Of a stretch of DNA of 64,000 nucleotides, positions 52,832 through 59,879 are shown piece after piece. Source of the stretch: Bradyrhizobium sp. AUGA SZCCT0158 (GTDB lineage Bacteria; Pseudomonadota; Alphaproteobacteria; Rhizobiales; Xanthobacteraceae); assembly GCF_018130065.1 (NCBI RefSeq), contig NZ_JAFCME010000008.1, positions 1 to 64,000 on the forward strand, read 5' to 3'. The position numbers were made by a program, and so were the translations under genes. Each line of letters begins with the position of its first letter. The stretch's first letter is position 1. A model generated the notes under the pieces. It saw only the letters and a list, made by a program, of their open reading frames with translations, was not told the DNA's origin and did not search any database.

Positions 52832-53821
52832 ATGACAATTCACCGTCAAATTCAACGCCGACAATTCCTGCAGCTCACGGCCGCCGGCCTCGCCGCGCCG
52901 GCGTTCCCGCATGCCGCCGCGGCGGAGGATTACCCGTCCCGGCCGGTGCGCATCGTTGCCGGTTTTGCCGCCGGCGGCGGCGTCGACATCACGGCGCGGC
53001 TGATCGGCCAGTGGCTCAACGAGCGGCTCGGGCAATCCTTCGTGGTCGAAAACCGCACCGGCGCCGGCGGCAATATCGGCACCGAGGCCGTGGTCGGCGC
53101 CGCGCCCGACGGCTACACCCTGCTGCTGGCCACCGTGCCGAACGCGGTCAACGCCGCGCTCTACAATAATCTGAAGTTCAACTTCATCCGCGACATCGCC
53201 CCGGTCGCCGGCATCATCCGCGTGCCGATGATCATCCTGTTGCATCCCTCGATGCCGGTCAAAACCGTCCCTGAATTGATCGCCTATGCCAAGGCCAATC
53301 CGGGCAAGGTCAACATGGCCTCCGCCGGCAATGGCAGCGCGCCGCATATGGCGGGCGAGCTGTTCAAGATGATGACCGGCGTCAACATGGTGCATGTGCC
53401 CTATCGCGGCCAGGGTCCGGCGCTGACCGATCTCCTGGGCGGCGAGGTGCAGGTGCTGTTCGCGACCGCGCCGGGCACGACGGATTATATCGCGAGCGGC
53501 AGACTGCGCGCGCTGGCGGTGACCACGGCGGCGCGGGCGGAATTGGCGCCGGAGCTGCCGCCGGTCGGCGATTTCGTGCCGGGCTACGAGACCAGCCAGT
53601 GGTACGGCATGTGCGCGCCCGCCAGGACGCCGGCGGAAATCGTCGGCAAGCTCAACAGGGAAATCAACGTGGCCATCGCCGACGCCCGCATGAAAGCCCG
53701 CCTCGCCGCGATCGGCGGCGAACCGCTGCCGGGCACGCCGGCCGATTTCGGCAAGCTGATCGCGGAAGAGACGGAGAAATGGGCCAAGGTGGTTCGGGCG
53801 GGCGGGTTGAAGCCGGATTGA
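52832..53821 (+). CDS. Tripartite tricarboxylate transporter (Bug) substrate-binding protein
   Basis: A 329-aa periplasmic binding protein of the Bug/TctC family. A Tat-type signal (RRQFLQLTAAGLAAPAF) is followed by YPSRPVRIVAGFAAGGGVDI, the first ligand-binding loop, and FVVENRTGAGGNIGTEAVVG. Most Bug proteins in proteobacteria are orphans, and none of the TctA/TctB membrane genes are adjacent here. The ligand (a small carboxylate or aromatic acid) cannot be told. Confidence 0.93.
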   Translation: MTIHRQIQRRQFLQLTAAGLAAPAFPHAAAAEDYPSRPVRIVAGFAAGGGVDITARLIGQWLNERLGQSFVVENRTGAGGNIGTEAVVGAAPDGYTLLLATVPNAVNAALYNNLKFNFIRDIAPVAGIIRVPMIILLHPSMPVKTVPELIAYAKANPGKVNMASAGNGSAPHMAGELFKMMTGVNMVHVPYRGQGPALTDLLGGEVQVLFATAPGTTDYIASGRLRALAVTTAARAELAPELPPVGDFVPGYETSQWYGMCAPARTPAEIVGKLNREINVAIADARMKARLAAIGGEPLPGTPADFGKLIAEETEKWAKVVRAGGLKPD

Positions 53822-53830
53822 GAACAGTCC

Positions 53831-53912
53831 GTAGGGTGGGTTCGGCGAAGCCGTAACCCACCGCAGATGTGGCCACGAAGATGGTGGGTTACGCTTCGCT
53901 AACCCACCCTAC
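53831..53912. repeat. Dispersed inverted repeat, family C (copy 1)
   Basis: It opens gtagggtgggttcggcgaag and closes acgcttcgctaacccaccctac; the two ends can pair over about 20 bases, with an inner pair taacccacc / ggtgggtta. Related copies flank the 2-keto-acid hydratase and molybdenum hydroxylase genes (59505-59622, 59752-59869). Confidence 0.8.
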
Positions 53913-53928
53913 GAAGCAACAGAAAACA

Positions 53929-54672
53929 CTACCGTCCCTTGTAAACCGCCCGACGCTTTTCCTTGACTGCGGCGGCGGCCTCGACGGCGTCTTCGCTTTC
54001 CTTGACTTCATGAAGCTGGCGCTGGGCGCGGCCGGATTGCTCGGAGGGTCCGTGCGGCAGGACGCCTTCGGTGACGAAGCGCTTCAGGGTTTTCAGCACC
54101 AAAGGCGAGAACTCGGTCATCTCGCGCGCCATCTTCAGCGCAACCTCGACCTGCTGCCCGACCGGCACCACCTCGTTGACGAGGCCGATATTCCAGGCGC
54201 GCTGCACCTCGACGATGCGGCACAGCAGCATCATCTCCATCGCGATCTTGTGCGGGATCCGCGCGGCGAGCCCTGCGATCATGCCGCCGGTGAATCCCAT
54301 CCGCGCTTCCGGGTAGGAAAATTTGGCGTTTTCGGCCGCGACCGTGAGATCGCACATCATCGACAGCACCAGCGCGCCGCCGACGCACCAGCCGCCGACC
54401 GCCGAGATGATCGGTTTTGTCGTCTCGAACCCGACGGTCGGAATGCAGCGCCACAGTTCGGGAAAATTGCCGGTGTCGGCGCCACCGGAAAACGCCTCAT
54501 TGCCGGCGCCGGTCAATACCGCGGCCTTCTGCGTCGGCGAGCGCTCGAACTCCACAAAGGCTTTCTGCAGCAGCAGCGCCGTCTCGGCGCAGATCGCGTT
54601 GCGGCGTTCGGGCCGGTTGATCGTGACCAGCGTGGTGCCGTCGGAATTGTTTTCAACCAGGACTTTTGGCAT
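53929..54672 (-). CDS. Enoyl-CoA hydratase/isomerase family protein
   Basis: A 247-aa crotonase-fold protein. Motifs: TLVTINRPERRNAIC, GAGNEAFSGGADTGNF (oxyanion-hole strand), GGWCVGGALVLSMMCDL and FSYPEARMGFTGG, in which the Glu is the usual catalytic position. The C-terminal region is typical, ending in KEKRRAVYKGR. The ATG at 54672 has GAGAGGGAAG upstream. Fatty-acid or aromatic-acid CoA metabolism is likely; the substrate is unknown. Confidence 0.9.
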   Translation of the reverse strand: MPKVLVENNSDGTTLVTINRPERRNAICAETALLLQKAFVEFERSPTQKAAVLTGAGNEAFSGGADTGNFPELWRCIPTVGFETTKPIISAVGGWCVGGALVLSMMCDLTVAAENAKFSYPEARMGFTGGMIAGLAARIPHKIAMEMMLLCRIVEVQRAWNIGLVNEVVPVGQQVEVALKMAREMTEFSPLVLKTLKRFVTEGVLPHGPSEQSGRAQRQLHEVKESEDAVEAAAAVKEKRRAVYKGR

Positions 54673-54785
54673 GGGCTTCCCTCTCATGCCCGCGCGACGG
54701 CGGGCCGTTTCGCGGATCATAGGTGGCGACACCGGTCCGGCCAATATCGAAGAACCCGTGAGGAGCCGGCATGCTGATATGCGCT

Positions 54786-56201
54786 TCAGCCGGGATATTT
54801 CGCCTCAACGAGTTGCGGAATGGTTCGTATCAGCCCGCCTAGCTCGCCTGAGGTCAGCAACAGAACGACATCATCCGGCCGCAAGATGTCGCCCAATCTC
54901 GTCAATGCCTCGTCCGGGTCGCTTATCGCCTCGGCATCGTAATTCGCCGCCCTGACGCGGGCGACGATTTCATCCTGGGTCAATTGGGCATGGGTGCCGG
55001 CGCCCTGCGATGCCGGCTGATAGATGAAAACCCGGGACGCACCCGCAAACACGTCGTCATAGGCTGATATCGCCGCCCGGTTTCGCCAGGTGAAGGTATG
55101 CGGCTCGAACACGATGATCAGCCTGCGATCGGGGAAATGGAGTTTTGTGGCAACGATGGCGCTCCGGGCCTTTTCGTAGGACGAGCCAAAACCTTCGTAG
55201 ACCGGCAGCTTCGATGCGGGCGAGAGCAATTCCATGCGGCGCTTGACGCCCAGGAATGTGCTCATGCCGGCGCTCAGCTCCTCGGGCGACAGCAGCTTCT
55301 TCTCCAGCAGCATCGCGCTGACGCCGACGATATTTTCGATGTTGTGATCGCCGAGCATGCGGGTCGAGAGGCGAATGATCTTTTCGCTGCCGCGCATCAG
55401 GTCGAAACCGGTTTCCGCGCAACGCGCGATGTTGGCGGCATGCCAGTGCGCCTTGTCGTCCAATGCATAAAAAACAATGGGACAGGCGAGGCTTCCAGCC
55501 AGGGCGCGCGCGTGAGGCTCGCTGCTGCACACCACCAGCAGCCCGTCCGAAGGCAGTGAGCCAAGCAAACTTTGAAAGGGGCTGAGATAATCCGCGTGCG
55601 TCGGAAAGACGTTGATGTGGTCGTGGGTCGCCGAGGTGAGCAGGACGTTTTTTGCGTTGTAGCGAAGGAATTTCGATCTGTTGTCCCAATTCGAGGCCGG
55701 GTATTCGTCGCCTTCGAGAACGAAGGTCGGGCCCTGCCCGCGGTGCGCGTGCCGCTCGAACCCATTGGTGATCTCGCCGATAAAATAGCTTGGGTCCCTG
55801 CTCGAGACCTTCAGGCACCACGCCAGCAGCGCAGAGCAGGTCGATTTGCCGTAGCTTCCCGCGGCCACGATCGTCTCGGAACCGGCGGTCATGTCGTGCA
55901 GCAAATCCGCAAACGATCGCACCAGCTTTCCGCTGTCCATTGCCGCGCGAACTTCTTCATTGCTGTCAGGCTGAAGCTTTGCGTTCTTGCCGATCACGAT
56001 GACATCGGCATCGTCAGGAATGTTCTCTTTGCGGTATCCCGCGGCAAACGGGATCTTCTCGTTCCTGAGATAGTCGCTGACCGGCGGGTAAAAGCCTTCG
56101 TCGGAGCCGCTGATCTGCACGCCCATCTGCCGGAGCAGCAGCGCGGTTGCGCTCATGCCCTTTCCAGCAATGCCAATGAAATGCGCTTTCGAGAAATTCA
56201 T
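54786..56201 (-). CDS. Stand-alone Mur ligase family protein (Mpl/MurC-like)
   Basis: A 471-aa ATP-dependent Mur-type ligase. The N-terminal Rossmann domain begins KAHFIGIAGKGMSATALLL, as in MurC and Mpl. The P-loop reads AAGSYGKSTCSALLA (Gly115 to Thr121) instead of the usual GTHGKTT. EGDEYPASNWDNRSKF corresponds to the Mpl EADEYD..DKRSKF block, and the C-terminal domain carries VFEPHTFTWRNRAAI and LLLTSGELGGL. It lies far from a cell-division cluster, upstream of an enoyl-CoA hydratase. It could recycle peptidoglycan (Mpl) or ligate another substrate. AGGGGGA precedes the ATG. Confidence 0.82.
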   Translation of the reverse strand: MNFSKAHFIGIAGKGMSATALLLRQMGVQISGSDEGFYPPVSDYLRNEKIPFAAGYRKENIPDDADVIVIGKNAKLQPDSNEEVRAAMDSGKLVRSFADLLHDMTAGSETIVAAGSYGKSTCSALLAWCLKVSSRDPSYFIGEITNGFERHAHRGQGPTFVLEGDEYPASNWDNRSKFLRYNAKNVLLTSATHDHINVFPTHADYLSPFQSLLGSLPSDGLLVVCSSEPHARALAGSLACPIVFYALDDKAHWHAANIARCAETGFDLMRGSEKIIRLSTRMLGDHNIENIVGVSAMLLEKKLLSPEELSAGMSTFLGVKRRMELLSPASKLPVYEGFGSSYEKARSAIVATKLHFPDRRLIIVFEPHTFTWRNRAAISAYDDVFAGASRVFIYQPASQGAGTHAQLTQDEIVARVRAANYDAEAISDPDEALTRLGDILRPDDVVLLLTSGELGGLIRTIPQLVEAKYPG

Positions 56202-56225
56202 CTGTCCCCCTGATTCGGCGATATT

Positions 56226-56290
56226 AAAGCGTTTTTCAGCGAAGTGGATACCGGTTCGCTTCAAGAAAACGCGTCAAATCAAGAATCTGG
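56226..56290. repeat. Dispersed element, family F (copy 3, short)
   Basis: It holds aaagcgtttttcagcgaagt and gtggataccggttcgcttca, then agaaaacgcgtcaaatcaag and aatctggg. It sits between the Mur ligase start and the 47-aa gene stop. Confidence 0.75.
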
Positions 56291-56302
56291 GGGCCCGTCC
56301 GC

Positions 56303-56446
56303 CTATTCCTCTGTTGTCTGCAATTCCTCTGTCTCGACCTTATCCGACGAAGACCTGATCCGCTCCAGCAGTTGCAGGAATTCAGCGGTTTCTTCCGCGA
56401 TCGATTTCGGCTGGGGCTTGGGTGGGAACGGTATCACTTCAGACAT
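56303..56446 (-). CDS. 47-aa small hypothetical protein
   Basis: A short frame encoding MSEVIPFPPKPQPKSIAEET followed by AEFLQLLERIRSSSDK and an acidic tail. GGAG lies nine bases before the ATG; an in-frame ATG at 56470 is possible but badly placed. A proline-rich N-terminus joined to one amphipathic helix is a pattern I recall in many small Bradyrhizobium proteins. It is between the GrlR-like gene and the Mur ligase on the same strand. Function unknown. Confidence 0.6.
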   Translation of the reverse strand: MSEVIPFPPKPQPKSIAEETAEFLQLLERIRSSSDKVETEELQTTEE

Positions 56447-56565
56447 GGGCAAAATCTCCCTGGGTGCCATTCCGTTCTCCTGCGAAATTGGCGCGTTTCT
56501 GCGGCGCGCCGTTTCGCGCGCGCCCGGAGGCCGCCTTAAATAATTCCAATTCCACTCGGGCGCGA

Positions 56566-56991
56566 TCAGCCCCTGGATAATCCACGCACAACGGGATGGC
56601 GGACCGGGCGCCTGGCATCGGAGCCATCGGGCAATTTTCCTGCGCGGCTACGATCGGGTTCGGGCGACTGTTCTTCGCGGGGGATCAGCGTGGCCTCGAA
56701 CGGCAGGCCCGGCGCCTGTTTGGCCGTTCCCGAGCACGACGCCAGCCTGCCCTTGAATCTCCCCGCAAGTTCTACGTCGACCACGTCGAGGCCGAACAGC
56801 GTGGGCGGACCTGCGGCATGCCGCGTGGTCGTCAACGCCGCGGTGAAATGGTCGTTATCGACCTGGTAGGAGCCGCTATAGGTGAAGAAGCTGTCGCCGC
56901 CCGATATGATGCCATTTGCAAGGTGCACGATGCCGGTGCCTTCGCCACGCGAGGTCTTGAACCAAACCGCATACTGGCCGTCTCTGCGCAT
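56566..56991 (-). CDS. GrlR-like regulatory-fold protein
   Basis: A 141-aa protein. The first 100 residues (DGQYAVWFKTSRGEGTGIVH, then SGGDSFFTYSGSYQVDND and FTAALTTTRHAAG) match the GrlR-type beta-barrel, known from the negative regulator of a type III secretion system in enteric pathogens. The C-terminal 35 residues are charged and disordered (EEQSPEPDRSRAGKLPDG). No GrlA or secretion genes are nearby, so the role here is unknown. The ATG at 56991 starts the conserved MRRDGQYAVWF. Confidence 0.7.
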   Translation of the reverse strand: MRRDGQYAVWFKTSRGEGTGIVHLANGIISGGDSFFTYSGSYQVDNDHFTAALTTTRHAAGPPTLFGLDVVDVELAGRFKGRLASCSGTAKQAPGLPFEATLIPREEQSPEPDRSRAGKLPDGSDARRPVRHPVVRGLSRG

Positions 56992-57514
56992 GAAAAAAAC
57001 TCTCGCATGAGGAGAACTAACAATCGGTACCAACTAAGGGTTGGCGCATCGAACCGCTACAGAGGCGTCGCCTCGTAGTTAATGATCCAAAAAACGCGAG
57101 GCGAAAATTGTAATCGCGAGCATGAACTGATTTGCAGGCTGAATGAACATGCCGATCCGCGCGCGAGAAGGCGATCGCCGGTCCGACGCACGGCCTTTCG
57201 GTCGCTTCAGATGTTCACGTGAGTTACCGTTAACAGAAGCCTTCGCAAATGCCGCGGCTTCCCTTCCTGGACAACACAACCGTCACGCGTGACGATATCA
57301 CCGCAGGATCGACCGCCGGCCATAGCGCTGTAGCGTGCAATACATAACGGGCCCGGCGAAAGGACGTTAGCAAGTTTAGGTTGTGAAATTAAGGAGTGCG
57401 TAAACTTTCCTCAGTATTTTCCCCTATCGAACTGCCAGGGTCCCGGAAAGAACCCATGGCTGCGGCGGTTCAGTAACAACGACCGTCGCGGCTGCGCCGC
57501 ACAAGGGGGCTCTG
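56992..57514. other. Intergenic gap without a recognised gene
   Basis: About 520 bases with lower GC content than the surroundings. It contains a perfect 14-bp palindrome (cgtcacgcgtgacg, 57281-57294) and the first half of an imperfect direct repeat (57282-57320) whose second half lies beyond the acyltransferase. Short frames on either strand have no ribosome site or family resemblance. Confidence 0.6.
57282..57320. repeat. Imperfect direct repeat flanking the acyltransferase, left copy
   Basis: The sequence gtcacgcgtgacgatatcac continuing to caggatcgaccgccggc matches 58632-58674 at about 80 percent of positions, with a four-base indel. Both can be read as V(T/A)RDDIT in protein. See the right copy. 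Confidence 0.6.
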
Positions 57515-58621
57515 TTGGCGCTGCCGTTTCCATACAATCCAGCATTGGATGGATTGCGGGCGGTCGCAGTGCTCCTGGTCATCGCAGATCACTGCGACGT
57601 TACGGTATTCGACCAGGGTTATTTTGGCGTCGATCTGTTTTTCGTTCTGAGCGGCTTTCTGATTACGCGGCTTCTCGTGGACGAAGTCGGCGCGACGGGA
57701 CGGATCGACCTGTGGAGATTCTATCTGCGCCGGTTGCTCCGTCTCACCCCGCCTCTGCTGCTGTTTCTGGCGGCGTATCTGCTGATTGCCCCCCTGTTCT
57801 GGCCGCAACTCGACCTCATGTCGCACGTGCGCGACGCCGCGCTGGTGGCATTTTATCTGACCGACTATTCGCAGGCCTTCTGGCACAATCCGAAAGTGCT
57901 GATTCACACATGGTCGCTCTCGGTCGAAGAGCACTTTTATCTGATCTGGCCGCTCGCAGTTCTGCTGCTGGCGCGCATCGGGCCTCGCGGGCGTCTGGTC
58001 GTTCTCTTCGGCCTCTATTTGCTCGCCAGCGCATGGCGCATATACATCTATGAAACCCAGGGATGGGACGCGACGTATTATCGCTTTGATACGCGGATCG
58101 ATGGCCTGATTTGCGGCGCGCTGCTGGCGACAGCCCTCCGGCACAAGGACCTGATCTCGGAAAGAGCAGCCAATGTCGCGGGCGTCGTCGCGTGGGCTGC
58201 ACTCACCGTCTGCCTCGCGATCGGTTTTTGGCGCGCGCCCTGGTCGTTGGTGATCATGACCAATGTTGCCCATATCGCCGCCTCAGGCTTGCTGATCTCG
58301 GCTTCGACAAAAGAATCGAGGGTCAGTCTGGTGTTGTCTGCACCACCGCTGGTTGGCATCGGCCTCATCTCTTACGGCATGTATCTGTGGCATTATCCGG
58401 CAGCCATCTACCTCAGGGAGTTGTTTCCCTGGTACCTGACTGGTCCGATCGTCCTCGGTTTTTCGATCGCCATGGCTACGGTCAGCTACCTGGCTGTTGA
58501 ACGGCCACTGCAACGCTATCGCCGCAGTCTCGGAGGACATCAGCGCAACGACGCGACCAAGCCCGCATCCGTGGGCGGCGAGCAGGTGCCACAGACCGCA
58601 GTTGTCGCCACGACGACGTAG
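57515..58621 (+). CDS. Acyltransferase 3 family membrane protein
   Basis: A 368-aa integral-membrane acyltransferase (OafA/NodX-like) with about ten hydrophobic segments. Family motifs are LDGLRAVAVLLVIADHC (with catalytic His in the second segment region), FGVDLFFVLSGFLITRLL and WSLSVEEHFYLIWPL. Such enzymes transfer acetyl or succinyl groups to polysaccharides or lipid-linked sugars at the cell surface. The start is TTG at 57515, supported by AAGGGGG just upstream. It is flanked by an imperfect direct repeat, hinting at insertion of the gene into this locus. Confidence 0.88.
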   Translation: MALPFPYNPALDGLRAVAVLLVIADHCDVTVFDQGYFGVDLFFVLSGFLITRLLVDEVGATGRIDLWRFYLRRLLRLTPPLLLFLAAYLLIAPLFWPQLDLMSHVRDAALVAFYLTDYSQAFWHNPKVLIHTWSLSVEEHFYLIWPLAVLLLARIGPRGRLVVLFGLYLLASAWRIYIYETQGWDATYYRFDTRIDGLICGALLATALRHKDLISERAANVAGVVAWAALTVCLAIGFWRAPWSLVIMTNVAHIAASGLLISASTKESRVSLVLSAPPLVGIGLISYGMYLWHYPAAIYLRELFPWYLTGPIVLGFSIAMATVSYLAVERPLQRYRRSLGGHQRNDATKPASVGGEQVPQTAVVATTT

Positions 58622-58631
58622 CGAGCAGGTG

Positions 58632-58674
58632 GTCGCGCGCGACGACATTACCTTTGCCAGGATCGACCGCAGGC
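58632..58674. repeat. Imperfect direct repeat flanking the acyltransferase, right copy
   Basis: The sequence gtcgcgcgcgacgacattac continuing to caggatcgaccgcaggcg partners the copy at 57282-57320. In frame it reads VARDDITFARIDRRRSPP and then a stop at 58686-58688, which looks like the 3' end of a gene whose body is missing. Confidence 0.6.
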
Positions 58675-58684
58675 GTTCGCCGCC

Positions 58685-59470
58685 CTAACGCACCTGCACG
58701 TCGACGATGCCGATGCCCTCGAGACTGAAACGATAGCTGGCATCGCTATCCGGAAACACGGTCTTCATGACGCTGCCGGTCATCACCACCTGACCGGCTT
58801 TCAGCCACGCCCCCCGCGAATTGAGCTGCGTGGCAAGCCAGGCCACGGAGTTGAAGGGATGGCCGAGGATGTCGCGGCCTTGGCCCTCGCCGATATCAAC
58901 GCCATCCTTTGTGGCACGTCCCATCACCGGCCCCAGGTCGGGCAATTTCGCCGCGAAGTCCGACAGCACGATGCCGCCATTCCAGGAATTATCCGATACC
59001 AGCGAAAGCACATCGAGATTGCCGTAATCGGCGTTGCGGTCATCCACGATTTCGATGGCTGCGCAGACACCGCCGACATGCGGCGCGATCATTTCAGCGG
59101 TCACCGGCGCAGCCGTGACCGGCACATCGGATTTGATGCGAACGGCAATTTCGAATTCGAGGCCGAGCCGCCCGAAATCCGCACGACGGATCGTCGCGCC
59201 GGATCGATGCACGCGGCTTGCGAGCACTACGCCGGCGATGGGGTGGTCGATCCCGCAGAACTTCTGCATCGTTGCCGACGTCAGCCCGACCTTGTAGCCC
59301 ACGGCGTCGCCGTGCTCACCGCGGAGCAGCGCGACATAGCTGTCCTGAATGTCGTAGGCGTCCGAGATCGTGGCGGGTTTGTCCGGCGGAGCGAGCGAGG
59401 TGAATTGCACGCTGGCCTTATGTGCCGCAAGCAGCGATTGCGCCGCGCGCCGGGCGGAGGCGTCTTCCAT
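58685..59470 (-). CDS. 2-keto-4-pentenoate hydratase family protein (MhpD-like)
   Basis: A 261-aa FAH-superfamily enzyme. Features are YDIQDSYVALLRGEHGDAVG, YKVGLTSATMQKFCGIDHPI, LEFEIAVRI with metal-binding glutamates, and CAAIEIVDDRN. MhpD-type enzymes hydrate 2-hydroxypentadienoate in meta-cleavage pathways, and 4-oxalocrotonate decarboxylases share the fold. The length fits. It is upstream of no other meta-pathway gene but lies near a molybdenum hydroxylase, which could start a heteroaromatic route. Confidence 0.88.
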   Translation of the reverse strand: MEDASARRAAQSLLAAHKASVQFTSLAPPDKPATISDAYDIQDSYVALLRGEHGDAVGYKVGLTSATMQKFCGIDHPIAGVVLASRVHRSGATIRRADFGRLGLEFEIAVRIKSDVPVTAAPVTAEMIAPHVGGVCAAIEIVDDRNADYGNLDVLSLVSDNSWNGGIVLSDFAAKLPDLGPVMGRATKDGVDIGEGQGRDILGHPFNSVAWLATQLNSRGAWLKAGQVVMTGSVMKTVFPDSDASYRFSLEGIGIVDVQVR

Positions 59471-59504
59471 GGCTGGTCTCCCCTTTGTTGTTTTTCGCGT
59501 AGTT

Positions 59505-59622
59505 CGTAGGGTGGGTTAGCGAAGTGTAACCCACCATCTTCTTTCGTCGAAACAACTGGTGGGTATCGCTTCCGCCTTCGCTCTTTGAGCTACGGCGGAC
59601 AAGTCGCTCCACCCACCCTACG
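59505..59622. repeat. Dispersed inverted repeat, family C (copy 2)
   Basis: It begins cgtagggtgggttagcgaag and ends cgctccacccaccctacg. The stretch from about 59528 is nearly identical to 59771-59868. Confidence 0.8.
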
Positions 59623-59632
59623 CAGATATCTT

Positions 59633-59706
59633 GTAGCCCGCATGAGGGCAGCGACATGCGGGATTGGAAAGAAGACCCGGATGTCGCTTTCGCTCATCCG
59701 GGCTAC
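59633..59706. repeat. Inverted repeat gtagcccg...cgggctac
   Basis: Ends gtagcccgcatgag (59633) and cgctcatccgggctac (to 59706) face each other; internal gcgacatgcggg and cccggatgtcgc also pair. This is a separate short element between two family C units. Confidence 0.7.
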
Positions 59707-59751
59707 GCCTGCTGTCTCAGCATGGATGGTGCAAATGGCGGGTCAAGAAAT

Positions 59752-59869
59752 ATGGTGGGTAAGCGAAGCGTAACCCACCATCTTTCTTTTGTCGGAACAA
59801 GTGGTGGGTATCGCTTCCGCCTTCGCTCTTTGAGCTACGGCGAACAAGTCGCTCCACCCACCCTACGCA
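59752..59869. repeat. Dispersed inverted repeat, family C (copy 3)
   Basis: It starts atatggtgggtaagcgaagc and ends cgctccacccaccctacgc. With copy 2 it makes a close direct repeat of about 98 bases. These elements fill the gap 59471-59879; no gene is seen there. Confidence 0.8.
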
Positions 59870-59879
59870 GTCGGTCGCC

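Noticed and set aside
57079..57279. 66-codon minus-strand frame in the gap before the acyltransferase
   Set aside because: No ribosome-binding site, no family resemblance and unusual composition; treated as non-coding.
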